Shown piece after piece: positions 33,480-45,387 of a stretch of 64,000 nucleotides of DNA. The notes beneath the pieces are model-generated. The model saw nothing but the letters and a program-made list of their open reading frames with translations. It was not told the origin of the DNA and did no database searches. The stretch is taken from NCBI GenBank assembly GCA_001630475.1, contig KV419424.1:250931-314930 (forward strand), given 5' to 3'. The DNA comes from Sistotremastrum niveocremeum HHB9708. Lineage: Eukaryota; Basidiomycota; Agaricomycetes; Sistotremastrales; Sistotremastraceae. Both the position numbers and the translations under genes were made by a program. Within the stretch, counting starts at the first letter, position 1. Each line of letters opens with the position of its first letter.

Positions 33480-34164
33480 CTATTCGAGCAATTCCTGTAA
33501 GCGTGCCTTATGTATCTTGACCTCCGCAACTGGCCTGTATCAAGTCAATCATCCGACCGTTATCTTATGCGGAGAAACGCGTACCGGTCCTGCGCATCCA
33601 CGGCGACCGCACCGAGTCGCTGAACAACACGCATCCCGCTCTTTACTCGTCCGAATATTGTGTGTTTCTTGTCCAGGAACGGAGTCGGCGCAAGCGTGAT
33701 GAAGAATTGGCTGCCGTTGGTGTTCGGCCCGCTGTTCGCCATCGCAAGGATACCAGCTCCGGTGAACCGCAGCTCTGGATTTATTTCATCCTCACTAAGG
33801 CGAAGTCAGAAATCAAATACTGAAACAATGCCAGACCTTACAATTTGTTCCCGTATATGCTGGTTCCTCCGCGGCCGGTCCCCGTAGGATCACCGCTTTG
33901 CGCCATAAAATCCTACTGACGAGATCATTGTCCAATCGAATGCAACGCACTCGGAGCGGGCACTGCTTACCACTATTATACGATGAAATATGACGCCGTT
34001 ATAATAACCTCGACGCGCCAGTTCTGAAAAGTTTTTGCACGTCTTCGACAGTTAGCTTATCAGGGGACAGGAGGGGACGACGAACGCACCTTAGGAGCAT
34101 GCTGCCAGTACAGTTCCAGCTGTACTTCACCCAGACTAGTCTCCAGAACAACGTCAGCACTCAT
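33480..34164 (-). CDS. Cyclophilin-type peptidyl-prolyl isomerase, PPIL1-like
   Basis: Catalyses cis-trans isomerisation of X-Pro bonds. The N terminus '[20 protein letters not shown]' and the catalytic core '[20 protein letters not shown]' with '[12 protein letters not shown]' are clear. The C terminus splices to '[18 protein letters not shown]' (intron about 33589-33539). This single-domain form without a targeting signal matches the PPIL1 group, which associates with the spliceosome through SKIP; that role is family knowledge. Several introns. The start is divergent from DTD1 with 56 bp between start codons. Confidence 0.9.
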
Positions 34165-34220
34165 CGTCGTTGAAGTTCGCGTCGTTCGGCGCTTGCCGCC
34201 AAGCTGATCAGGAACTTGTC

Positions 34221-35085
34221 ATGCGAGCAGTCATTCAGAAGGTGGCTTCGGCCTCCGTCGCTGGTACGAACCTGGAAAGGGGACTGATAGAGAGCTGAAC
34301 ATTTCTCAGTGGATGGTGAGACAATTTCGAGCATAGGAAAGGGTCTCATGGTTCTTGTTGGAATTGGAGTCGGTACGTTCCTCAACGCATATCTTTTCGT
34401 TCAACCGCCCCTGATTATTGTTTCTAGCGCAGATGACACTGTAAACGATGCGGAAACCATCTCGAATAAAATGTATGCCTGATCGACCCACTCCAAGGCA
34501 AACCATTCACCTCTATTTCCAACCAGCCTAAGTCTCAAGATCTTCGAGGACTCCAATGGTGCCATGTGGAAATCGAGTGTTAAAGACATCGAAGGAGAGA
34601 TTCTCTGCGTATCCCAATTCACTTTACTCGCCAGCACTGTCAAAGGCGCCAAACCTGACTTTCATCTGGCTATGGTCTGTTCCGGCCTTCTTTAGCCCTT
34701 GTCCACACTAATTCCTTAAAGGGCGCAGACAAATCTCGCGAATTTTATTCCTCATTTCTTACTCGACTCAGCACTCTGTATCGCCCAGAACGGATCAAAG
34801 GTACGAAGGTTTATCACCGAAGTTTGAGTGACGCCGTCTCATCAAACGTTGCAGATGGCAAGTTCGGTGCTATGATGAACGTCAGTCTGACCAACGAGGT
34901 TCGCCCCAAACTCATCCTTAAGAGACTCTCCATACTGAAGCTCTTTTAAGGGCCCGGTCACATTTACCATCGACTCTCGCAAGTTCGAATATATCGTCCC
35001 AGCAGCCAAACCGACAAAGGGCGTGAAACCCAGCGGGTCCAACGTTCCCTTGGCAAACCCTAACGAAGCAAATACATCTGTATGA
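34221..35085 (+). CDS. DTD1: D-aminoacyl-tRNA deacylase (DTD1)
   Basis: DTD removes D-amino acids, and glycine from mischarged tRNA-Ala, from aminoacyl-tRNA. The N terminus '[13 protein letters not shown]' is the usual start. The two signature motifs are present: '[20 protein letters not shown]' (SQxTL) and, rebuilt over an intron at about 34896-34949, '[12 protein letters not shown]' (NxGPVT, carrying the Gly-cisPro gate). Several other short introns fall between 34260 and 34850. The C-terminal tail '[14 protein letters not shown]' is not conserved. Cytosolic. Confidence 0.92.
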
Positions 35086-35297
35086 TAGCCCCATCAAATA
35101 GACTTAAGGAGATTTTAGGCGTCTCCGGAAAAACGTCCCTGGCGGAGATAAAATATTTTGCTTCCGAGACGGGATGAGTGCTGCATTCGGACACAGAAAG
35201 CCAAACTGTGCTCGATACCCGCAATGATGAGCGCCCTGGTCATTGTCCTTTGCTGGCGTGTTCGTAGAGTGCACTGGGTCTCTCGCAGTCTGACATC

Positions 35298-38139
35298 ATG
35301 CAAGAGCTTCTGGTATGATATTTCACCGAATGCCTTGAGCTTGAAGCTCAAGCTGCTTTTCTTAGGACAATATAGCCCTACCCACTATCGATGTCGGCGT
35401 CTTGATGTTCAACGCCGAAGAGCCTTTGAAGCTATGGATTGTGCAATTGGGTGTGCCTGCATTGTTGCATTGACGTGGAAGGGAACTCAGATTGTATGCA
35501 GGAGTAATTGTGGTCACATCCCAATTTTTGGCTTTAATCCTCAGTCGAATGCGACAGCCAACGGTCATTGCAGAGATCGCAGCTGGCATCATCTTGGGTC
35601 CAACGGCTTTGGGTGCGTCGAATCTTCGCCAATTGTATCTCGCTCATTTCATCCCGCAGGCCGAATACCGGGATTTGCTGAATATATATTCCCAACTTCC
35701 TCAATCCCCTATCTATCTTTAACAGCAAATATTGGGTATGTTTCACAAATATTTCTGGATTCCCAAAGCTGATGGGCCTGAAGGCTTATTCTTTTTCTCT
35801 TCATCGTTGGACTGGAAATAGACATCTCAACAGTCAGACGCAACGCACGCATTTCGGCCGCTATATCATCAGGAATAATCCTTTCATTTTCCCTTGGTGC
35901 ATTGATGTCTTTGCCTCTATACAACTATTTCATCGACCCTTCAACAAATTATTCCCACTTCCTGCTCTTCGTTGGCGTTTCTTATTCCATCACCGCATTC
36001 CCAGTCTTGTGTCGTATCCTCTCCTCTTTAAAATTACTGGACACCAACGTTGGCGTATGTGTCCTTTCTGCCGGAGTTGGGAATGACATTATTGGATGGA
36101 TCCTTCTGGCATTCGTGGTCGCACTAGTCAATGCTGGCTCAGGATATATCGCCATCCAGGTCCTCTTCGGCATCTTGGTTTGGACCCTCGTCCTGATGTT
36201 CCCGGTTCGAATTGCCTTGCACTGGTTCGCTCGACGAAGCGGGTCTGTTGAAAATGGACCCAGTATCACCTTTCTCACCGTCACAGTTCTCCTCGTCTTC
36301 GCTTCGGCTTATTTAACAGATTACATTGGAGTTCAGGCAATATTTGGGGGATTTCTCGTCGGCCTCATAATCCCACGCGAAAATGGGCTGACTATCTCCC
36401 TTGCCGAGAAACTCGAAGATGTGGTCACGATAGTCTTTCTCCCTCTGGTATGGCTCTGATGATCCGCTGCACTTCGCCGAACTAACGGGTCTCAGTATTT
36501 CACAATTTCAGGGCTTTTTACTAATCTCGGGCTTTTGGATGGACCTCTCTCTTGGATCTTTCTCGCTGGTATCGTCATCACGGACTGGCTGGGCAAATTC
36601 TGCGGCGCTGGCCTTGCTTCCCGCGCAATGGGATTTCAGTGGCGTGAGGCTGCAACTATAGGGACACTCATGACTTCCAAAGGGTGAGTGACATGTAGGA
36701 TCTTGTTCACTTATCGCTAAATCATGCATAACCTTAGGCTAGTCGAGCTCATCGTCCTGAATATTGGCCTCCAGGCTGGTATTTTGACTCCTCGAGTTTT
36801 CTCGATGTTTGTCCTCGAGGCCCTTATTTTGACATTCTCCACATCTCCCATCGTTGAGGCCCTATATCCTGTGAAACTTCGCTTGCGGGTCACCGACATA
36901 CCGAATCGCACAGTCGCAAGACAGGAGATCACCCCTCCACTAGGAGCGGACAGCATCCAAGACTTCCCTGCATCCCACTATTCCAACGTAATTGTCGTTC
37001 TCGACAAACTAGAGCACTTACCAGGTGCTATGTCCATAGCCAAGCTACTGCGGTCCCCAGCCAGCACGACGAGAGCCATCGATAATTCTCCCGTAATCAA
37101 GGGAGAGGCTGAACTGTACAACAATCACAATGGCACAAACATCGACGCTCTACGTCTGATAGAGCTGACGGACCGAACGTCAGCCTACATGAAGTCCTAC
37201 AGAGCAGACCTGCTACACGAAGCAGATCCAATTCTGTCCATCTTCAGATCATTCGCTCGGCTGAACGGCATGCCTGTCGCTTCGTCAGTAGCGGTAGCGT
37301 CTCGAAACAACTTTGCAGCGTGCATTGTAGATCGAATAATCGAGGCCGACGCTCAGCTACTCTTTCTGCCTTGGCTTCCTCCACCTTCATCGTCGCCCCC
37401 GCCTGTCATCACTGCCAGTGCAGACCTGGCCATATCAGCCTCGACCCAGTCCACCGCAAGTCGTGCCTTTGATTATCTCATGCACGGAGGCTCGGCCCAC
37501 GATCACACCTCTGCCCGCCTCCACACCCACTTCATCAAAGACATCTTCTCTCAATCGCCCGTAGACGTCGCCTTATTCATCGATAAGCGTCGTGATCTGG
37601 ACGACGTCAGCCTTAACGGACACCACATTTTTCTTCCGTTCTTCGGAGGCCCCGATGATCGCTGTGCGCTTGCGTTTGTGCTTCAACTGTGCATGGGATC
37701 GAACGTAACAGCGACAGCCATGCGGATAGAAACCGACTCCGAGTGCGATTCATATACGGATCAGATAGACTCTTCCGGGTCGGAGATCGACGATGTCTGT
37801 TGGGAGAAGCTTTCGACTCATGGACCTCGAGGCATGGGATGCAGTCCTCATGTCGAATTCATCACATCGTCCACGAAAATGACTATGGAAGATATACGAA
37901 GACATGTCGCCAACGAGCAAATCACACAAGCTCAGTCTGGAAAGCACCTTCTTGCAGTGCTGGGTCGTTCTTCTCGACTACATCGACGCTACTATTCAGG
38001 ATTACTTCAGGAGAATATCAATGTAGCCTCTGATCTCGAGGACACGATCGGTGCACTGGCGTCAGCCTTCCTGGACTCCAATACTGCAGATGGCTTGGTG
38101 GTTATTAAAAGTCGAGGGCCATTTGTGTGGACACAGTAA
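35298..38139 (+). CDS. Kha1-like K+/H+ antiporter (CPA2 family)
   Basis: A monovalent cation:proton antiporter of the CPA2/KefC type, like yeast Kha1 in the Golgi. The N-terminal half has about 12 hydrophobic segments, among them 'LRIVVTSQFLALIL'-type helices at 35500-35560, 'MRQPTVIAEIAAGIILGPTA', 'LILFLFIVGLEIDIS', 'GVGNDIIGWILLAFVV' and 'LTDYIGVQAIFGGFLVGLII'. The paired acidic residues of the GND segment fit proton exchange. The C-terminal half (after about 36900) is a large soluble region with universal-stress-like alternating strands. Introns are near 35313-35367, 35442-35492, 35612-35661, 35736-35787, 36449-36494 and 36684-36737. The start 'MQELL' splices to 'DNIALPTIDVGVLMF'. Confidence 0.88.
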
Positions 38140-38276
38140 GGTATCACAGATATACGCTGTGGATTGTTAGACGTCGAAATGCTACGTTCACCATATTCGT
38201 ACAAATAGACTATCAAGAAAGAATCAGAGATGTAGCATAGTATAATTACAAGGCTAAAAATAGGAGATCACGCAGA

Positions 38277-40476
38277 TCACTGAGCATATGGGCTATGCAA
38301 GGTTTCCAGGAGACTGTGGCATTCCTCCTTCCAGTCAAGAGGAGCCAGCCTCATGACGCCGTAGCGCACGCGTGTCGTATCCTATACTAACATGTCATTT
38401 CACGAGTCTCCAAATCAAACAGCCGACTTACATTATAAGTGTCTGTTTTGGCTTTGATGGAGAACAAGAAAGATTTGCCCACACCCTTCTTCACTGCTGC
38501 CTCGAAATCGTCTTGACTCGCATCCTGAAGAACTATTATGAAGGCCCTGAAATGTCCCATAGGCCCCAACTCACCTTCAGCTCAAACATTTCATCCGCTT
38601 TCATTCCAAAGACTGCGATGCCAACGTCATTGAAGCCCTGAAGCCAGGCCTGAGTTGTATAATCTGCGGCCGCGATGCTCATGATGTATCTGTATCATTC
38701 GATTAACAACTGTCAACGTGAATGGAAGACTGGCTGACCTGTATTCAGGCTTAGGGTAACTCTTATCGCATTTTTCACATCTCCAATTCTCGTAGCCTGA
38801 TTCGATCACCTTCTTGTTGCAATTTGGGGTAGGGCAGGCAGGGTAAGCCAGATTGTCCGGCTTGATGTGAGTGATAGTTGCTCGAGTAGTGAAGAAGTCC
38901 TGGCGTTCCTCAGTGCCAAGTCCTTCATCTTTCACATCTTGGAATGTTTTCATCTCCGTGCGGCTGATTGTTGCACTCCCTGCGGACGCTCCAGCAGAGG
39001 AGTGTGATTGGAAATTTGCGGCTCCTCCTTCTTGGTCAAACCTACGCTGATTAATGGAGGAGAGAGACACCAAGAAAACGAAACTCACCATCCACGTAGT
39101 TTGTGAGCCTCTTCCATATCTGGATTGACAGTCATCGTGCTTGAACCAGACATCGACAGGGTCCGACCGCCAAAATCTCCCACCCTGAGGCCTTTGAAGG
39201 CTATGACGGGCTGATTGGGTTCATTGAAGTTTTCGGCTTGCTTACCCCACAACGTTAGCCTGCACGAATACGTAGAGCGATCTACAACCGTCAGATCGCG
39301 CTTGGGAATGGCCTTTTGCGTCGCTTTTGAGGTGACCTGAGTTAAGTCGCCGATTTGCTTGACAATCACAAGGACATCTATGCGAACGATTGTGTCAAAG
39401 ATAACAAAACGCCAGCGCAACATCTGTTACGCACCAACAGTAGAATCTTTAGTTTGCTGGTCTAGCGCCTTCAGCTCAATGAAGCTGTATTTTATAGCCG
39501 GCATTTCAGCCACATCCGTGACCTGTCGAAGAGAAGCATCAGTGCAACGAACGGAAGCACAAGATGTATGTATATAGACCTCCCGAACTTCTGTGCCTCG
39601 CTCAAAGTTCAGCTCGTAGTCGTTGTTGACGTTCGAGTATTTCCTCTTGGCGATTTGAACCTTTCCGCGTGAGATCTCGTAGACCTTGCCTTCCTCGAAT
39701 TTATCATACAGTTCGTCCACCACTGTGTTGAAGCCGGTGGCCTTGATTTCAGCGCTCTCATCCATCAGCGTCACGCTGAACAACTTTCCCTCTCCTCTTT
39801 GGTTAGAGTAGTGTTTGATATCAGACTTCTGAATAACTCTGGCTTTGATCGTCCATTTGTTCTGATATGGAGATAAACTCTCGATTGGGAAGACAACAAC
39901 TGTTGATCCCGGAGGTCGTCCCGCAGGTTTGGGTTGCTGGCGTGGGGCCGAGGAAGCCTGAGGAACCTCTACCTTGAACACCTTCTGCTCGGCTGGGGTC
40001 GTAGGACTAGCTACGCCTGCGGCCCCTTCAGAGGCTTTCAGATCGAGGTTTTCAGGGGATCCTATCTTTTCGGTAACCCCAACCACTTCCATTGCAAGAA
40101 CGATCAAGAGACTGAAAGATTGATGAGAGCACATTCATGAATTGTTTGAGACGCCTCACCGTTTATTCTGCTGCTGAGTTGTTAAAGTGTTGACGGCCCA
40201 CTTTGTAAGATTTACGACAGAGTTTTTGACAGCCAGGCCGTCGAGAACAAGACTGTTCAATTGAGCGGCAAGCATGCCTTGCACAAAGTGGACTCCATCC
40301 GAGATAATCACTCGATGTCTTTCGACGGGATTTGGTCCGCCGGGCGTCACTTTCTTGATTGAAAGAATCTGGACGCGGGGGTTTGAGTCAAAAATGGGAT
40401 TGCTAGGATCTTCTGAAGACAGGGGAGCGTCCGTGAACATTTGGCAGGCGCCTTGGGTGAGCTGGTATTTCGACAT
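38277..40476 (-). CDS. RFA1: Replication protein A large subunit (RPA70/Rfa1)
   Basis: The largest subunit of the RPA heterotrimer that binds single-stranded DNA in replication, repair and recombination. The N-terminal OB fold begins 'MSKYQLTQGACQMFTD' and has 'PRVQILSIKKV'; the open frame extends upstream, but this Met is the conserved start. DBD-A shows 'IESLSPYQNKWTIKARVIQK' and 'FNTVVDELYDKFEEGKVYEI'. DBD-B follows ('ELKALDQQTKDSTVDVLVIV'). DBD-C has the zinc ribbon 'CPTPNCNKKV' with 'WRCEKC'. The C terminus ends 'LLETLHSPYAQ'. About six introns. All domains of the family are present in order. Confidence 0.94.
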
Positions 40477-40738
40477 GATGGTTGAGTGCAAGGTAAGACA
40501 CCGTGACAGTCGCGTCGCGTCACGCGCCAGCGGCTCTTTCATGAGTCACGATCGCTGCGTGCACTACAAACCTATTCGCTCTGAGTTCTGTGGTTTAGAT
40601 AGTGAACGAGTCGTTACAGATCTCTTCTATATAAGTAATACAATTTTTTTACAATAAGTATATTAAAGAAACAGCCGGACGATCAGATCATCCGTCCGCC
40701 TTTTGAGAGTTTTGGTTTGGTCCGTTCGCGAATTCGTT

Positions 40739-42163
40739 CTAATTGGGCCCGGGCAAGGCAGCTCGAGATGTCGCGTCCCTTCCTGCCTTGAGTAGAAGAG
40801 AGAGCTCGTTACCCCCAGTTCCCAGAACGGCACTTCGACCTGCCTCGGCTCCTGCACTTGCTTGTCCGGGTGGTCCACGGCGGGCCTGGCTAATAATATA
40901 CAGGGTCGCAATCTTCATATGCGCATTCCTGAATTCCTTCATGGATCCGACGGCATCGTTATAAAGGGAGGTGAGCTTAGGATCTTCTTCAGCGACGTCG
41001 CGGATGGTGACGGGCAATGCAGCCAAGAATTCCAGGAAGGACTTCTGGGTCTTAGGCATGTAGCGCTGCATCCGCGACATGAAAGTGAGGTCGGCTTTGC
41101 GATTTTGGGGCGAGGGAACTGGAGTACGATGTTTCTCCAAGGCATGATCGATGACGAGGAAAGCGTCGATAGCATGCATAAGGCAGGATTGTCCTGCAGA
41201 GGGACCGCTGAGGTCCAACTTATGGGAATCCTTGACACCGTCGTAGACCCATCCAGCTGAGTTCGCACCGTTCGCGTCGCATCCTTTGAACCACGGTCGA
41301 ATGCAGTGATAGAAGGTCGTGGGCCTGCAATCCGGTCGGACGCTTTCGAGAATTGACTTCAGATCGTCGATCACTCGAGTTAGATCTGCGAGTAATTTGC
41401 CGAGCGCCTCGCGATCTGAGTCGCTAAACGGCTCGCGCAAGCGAAGGAAGTTGTCGATCAACAGCAGAGCCTCTACACCCCGCAGTTCGATTCCTGCTGA
41501 GCAAAGATAGAACGCCTCCTCGTCCTTGAATCGTGTGAAGAGCGTGGGGCATCGCATGTTACTGATTGCAACTGGGCCCTTCGGATCGATTAACTCGTAG
41601 TTCCAAAGAACGGTGTCAGCAAAAGTGAGGACTGGGGCAATGCCAAGTTTAGTGGATATGTCCACCAAAGGAATCGCAAGGGAGGCGGGAATATGAACCG
41701 GAGCGTCGGGGCTGGGTGCTGGGTCGCTGTGGACGTAAAAGTGGACCAAATATGCCAGAACGTGGTGGGCTCTCTGAAGGAGCCGTGTGTTGTTGCCCAA
41801 AGTTCGAGTGTCCAAAACATTCATCTGTGTGATTATGAGTGTCGGGCGGAAGATTTGAGCCAGTGGACATACCTGGCGAATGGACTCTCTCCAGATGACT
41901 GAGGATGCTCTTCTCGAGCACGCTTCTGGGCCATTGTCTTCCCCAAGACTCACTTGATCGTTCGCAGAAGCAAGAGCCTGCTCCCAAGCTGAATAAAATT
42001 CTGACAATTTATCGAGAGGTCGCGATGGGAAGAATCCAGTTTTGGCGTCGATACCAAAATCTGCCATCGGCTTGGCAGCTGACTCTCTGCTAATGGTCTG
42101 AGAGAGGACGGACAAGGAGAATAGGGCGGGATGGAGTGTGTAAGTTGAGGTGAGGGAAGACAT
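40739..42163 (-). CDS. BNA2: Indoleamine 2,3-dioxygenase (kynurenine pathway)
   Basis: A haem enzyme opening the indole ring of tryptophan to N-formylkynurenine, the first step toward NAD+ in fungi. The two exons (intron about 41875-41824) have family landmarks: 'LRGVEALLLIDNFLRLREPF', 'GPSAGQSCLMHAIDAFLVID', 'MPKTQKSFLEFLAALP', and 'FRNAHMKIATLYIISQA', whose His corresponds to the proximal haem ligand (human H346), then 'GTGGNELSLLLKAGRDAT'. The Arg of 'FYHCIRPWFKGC' matches the substrate-carboxylate Arg (human R231). One oddity is that the segment usually read PxHRxFL is 'PKTQKSFL' here, with neither His nor Arg. Confidence 0.9.
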   Translation of the reverse strand: MSSLTSTYTLHPALFSLSVLSQTISRESAAKPMADFGIDAKTGFFPSRPLDKLSEFYSAWEQALASANDQVSLGEDNGPEACSRRASSVIWRESIRQVCPLAQIFRPTLIITQMNVLDTRTLGNNTRLLQRAHHVLAYLVHFYVHSDPAPSPDAPVHIPASLAIPLVDISTKLGIAPVLTFADTVLWNYELIDPKGPVAISNMRCPTLFTRFKDEEAFYLCSAGIELRGVEALLLIDNFLRLREPFSDSDREALGKLLADLTRVIDDLKSILESVRPDCRPTTFYHCIRPWFKGCDANGANSAGWVYDGVKDSHKLDLSGPSAGQSCLMHAIDAFLVIDHALEKHRTPVPSPQNRKADLTFMSRMQRYMPKTQKSFLEFLAALPVTIRDVAEEDPKLTSLYNDAVGSMKEFRNAHMKIATLYIISQARRGPPGQASAGAEAGRSAVLGTGGNELSLLLKAGRDATSRAALPGPN

Positions 42164-43428
42164 GTCGATACTGTTGCTTTTGAGGGAGGGGGAAGGGAGG
42201 CTCAGATTTTATAGAGAGCCAGAGTAGTGCGACGCTTAAGTAAAGATTGGCTGCGCCAGATTACCGTTTGGTGCGCCGGTATGGCTTGTACATGGATGGC
42301 AGCTCTTCTCATGAGGATGTCATCCGGGAACGGACCTGATGAAACTATGAAACTATTTCTTGATAGAATTTCGAGGACAATGGGGTCAGAATGGGATCCA
42401 GGAGCTCGTGGGACAATGATTGTGCGGCTCCTGTGTCAGAATTCGGGAATTGATCACATTCTGGGAAGGAAACAAGAGCGATACAGGGTTCAGAGTGGGT
42501 CCAGAAGAGCCAAACCACGATATAGTATGGATCGATCGACAAACCAGATAATCGGAGACCATGATTGATGGCAAAGCATCAGGGCTCAAGCGGCCGGACG
42601 AGTCAGAGCAACAAAGAAAAGAGACCCGAGAGAGAACTGAGCCGGTGACTGTTGACAGACTGGACCAACCGGTTCACGTGCCTGGATGGGACGAGAGTTG
42701 AACCAGCTGCTGCCCGCCAAATAGGCGTTTCCGGCGATGCAGTCGCTGCATTGAGGCGGTTCCAGTGTACCATATCCGCATCAGATAAACGTATTGCTCT
42801 TCATGCCAATAAGACTTGTGCAACTAGACACCATTCCGTGCACACAAGGCGGGCCATCCAGTGCCAGACTCAACCGAACCGGAACCGCAGCTGTGCTAGC
42901 GCAGCATTGAGGTTCGGCTTGTTTGCTGTTGGAAAGCATCAGTACGTCTTGTGCTCGAATCTAGGCAGCTCACAATAGACCGACGATAAGAATGCCATTT
43001 GGCGGCAAAGTGGCCGGCGGAGGGAAGCAGTTGCAAGTTGAAAAGCCGTGTCGTGATCGGGTTCGGCTGCAAGAAATGAAGAGTGTGGGAATTTCGGATG
43101 GCCGAATATATTTAATGCGCTAGCCGGGACGGAAGCAAGTCATACAAGAATAATAGGAGACGGGTAGAACTACGATGATTTGAGTCACTGGATGACTTGG
43201 TTGGGTTGCAGAAGCCAATCCGGAACCGCAGTTTCACCTCAGGTGGCCACTAGTCGACCCCTATCGTGTCTATCTACATTCTATTCGGTAGCATCAACGA
43301 ACCATATCAGGGTCATCTAAGCCGGACGGTGCTGTGACACCCTGTCTGCGTCAAGTGGTCAGGAATGAATCATAGTGATCATTGCAGCAGACTGCCGTTA
43401 CCAGTAGCAATATACTGATTGTTGAGGT
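42164..43428. other. Gene-free stretch, about 1.27 kb
   Basis: The longest stretch here without a supportable gene. It must include the IDO promoter and the 3' flank of HIBCH, but is longer than needed for both. Short open frames (for example 42227-42568) show no recognisable motif. A 12-mer (CCGGAACCGCAG) occurs at 42879-42890 and 43220-43231. No transposon ends, long repeats or tRNA shape were seen. Confidence 0.6.
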
Positions 43429-45292
43429 TTAATGTTTCCACCGAACATGATGGAAATTGTCTGGGTCTTCAGCTATTGTGCATTTCCGTGCAATGATCTC
43501 CTCCATCCGGTGGTCAAGACCTCCCTTATTAGGGTATCGGTTTCGAATGATCGACATGAGTTCATCACGATTCAGTCCTTTCGAACTGCTTTCGCGCGAA
43601 GTTCCCAGTACATGTTCTGCCACTTCGGATTCCGCTGGCAGCGAATACTGCATGAAATGCTCAGGATTTCGCACCTGCTCATCGAGGGCGAGCTGGTCTT
43701 TGGCGTGATATGGCGACTGAGAGTCAAAGAAGCGACTGATGATTTCCGGATAAGAAGTATCGGCTACATCTGCCGGATTCCATTCGGGCGTCCCTTTTAC
43801 CTTGTCGACTAAAACAGCGTGAACTCCGGTGATGAAGTCGCCAGTGGCACCGCTCTGATGTCATCGAGTCAGTCAAAACTTAGGAAACTCAAGAATCTCA
43901 GATAGCAGCAACTTACGCAAAAAGCAGATGCTAGCTGATATTCCATCTGCAAAGCTTGTTCGAGCGTCATGGTCTGGCCACGGCGAACGGCCTCAAGCGC
44001 AACCTTGAGACTGGTAGGACTGCGCGATCGCAGCTCCGCAAGTGTAGATTTCGCCCAGTCACCAACGTTGTTCTCTTTGTCACTGAGACCTTCGAGGTTC
44101 TTGAGAATACTCTCCACGTCATTATGCTTGAAAGTTTGATCCAAGGCCGCTCTGATGCCTCCTACCAAGGGGGACGATCCGCCAGCTTGTGGCTCTTCAT
44201 AAAAGAGTTCAATGGTGTTGTTGATCTGAGCTTCGTCGGCATTCTCCAGTGAAGCCAGGGCGTCAAGTAATGCCGGTATACGGCTAGATGGTACGAAATG
44301 AGTCGCTAGGCGGTGTTCACTAATGGAGACACGTATGAGTAGACGCGGTGAAACAGGGGAGGGGAAAAACTTGCAATACAGCACGTCCAGAAATCACATT
44401 TCCAGTTAAAGCTAGATATGTCCCTAGTTCTCCATCAAGCCGCGAGAGGAAGAAACTGGCGCCGACGTCCGGGCAATAGCCTATTTTCGTTTCAGGCATA
44501 GCGAACTGCGTCTTTTCGGTAGCGACACGAAAGCGCGCATGAATCGACAGACCAACCCCTCCACCCACTAAACAAAAAAGTAAGTTTCCGCGCGTCTCAA
44601 ATCAACCGGAAACTAACTTACTCACATGCCCGTCCCAGACTGCTACGTAAGGTTTCTTCATCTGAGCCATGGTATAATCAAGCTCAAATCTGGAACAAGC
44701 CGGTCTCAGCATGTCAGTCTAGGTGAACCGCTTTGATTCTGACTCGTCTTTGAAGTACGACACTGCTAAATGTCGAGTCTCTTCCTTTGCGCTATGTTCG
44801 ACTACCACTGAGGATAACGAAAGCTATGGCATGTTCTTGCGAAAACATCGGGGAGTATGCTTACCACGGACATCTCCACCTGCACAGAATGCCCTCCCAG
44901 CACCTCTCCCTATCACGATATTGCAAAGGTCGGCATTATTCCACTCCTGTAGATAGGAAAGTCAAATTCTGTACGGACGATCCCGCAAAGAGGTTTATGC
45001 ACATGAATCTTGTCTTTCAAGAGTCCTATCATCGCCCCATCCAGGGCATTGAATTTAGATGGCCTGTTCAATGTGAATGTTCTGGTGGCACGATCAGACG
45101 TGAAGAGGACAGGTGCCTGAATGCCTGAGTTTAGGTAACTTGCTCTACATGTGTAGCAAAGAATATGACGTCTACCTGATCCCCGACGTGATTTGAGATC
45201 ATCCTAACTCGCTGAGCTATGTTCAACGGCGACGCCTGCAATCTCGGCGTATGGGGCATTATGAAGCGAGCATGGGCTCGAGCTGATCTCAT
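43429..45292 (-). CDS. 3-hydroxyisobutyryl-CoA hydrolase (mitochondrial, crotonase fold)
   Basis: HIBCH hydrolyses 3-hydroxyisobutyryl-CoA in valine breakdown; yeast Ehd3 is the homologue. Visible after splicing: '[20 protein letters not shown]', '[15 protein letters not shown]' (oxyanion loop), '[20 protein letters not shown]' then '[20 protein letters not shown]', '[20 protein letters not shown]', 'GEVISGRA'-type '[12 protein letters not shown]', and the C-terminal helical region '[15 protein letters not shown]'. The N terminus '[18 protein letters not shown]' is basic and fits a mitochondrial presequence. Many short introns. The start at 45292 is chosen as the Met opening the presequence; it lies 95 bp from the divergent TBCE start. 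Confidence 0.88.
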
Positions 45293-45387
45293 GAGAGACG
45301 CAAGCTGCGAAAAGTCGCGGAGTTGGAGGCCTGCCGTCGCCGACTCCGTCGTCTGTCCGCACGTCTGTTGATACAACTACTTCCGCA

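Noticed and set aside
42227-42568. 113-codon plus-strand open frame upstream of IDO
   Set aside because: No recognisable motif, low-complexity start, and it overlaps the likely IDO promoter; chance frame.
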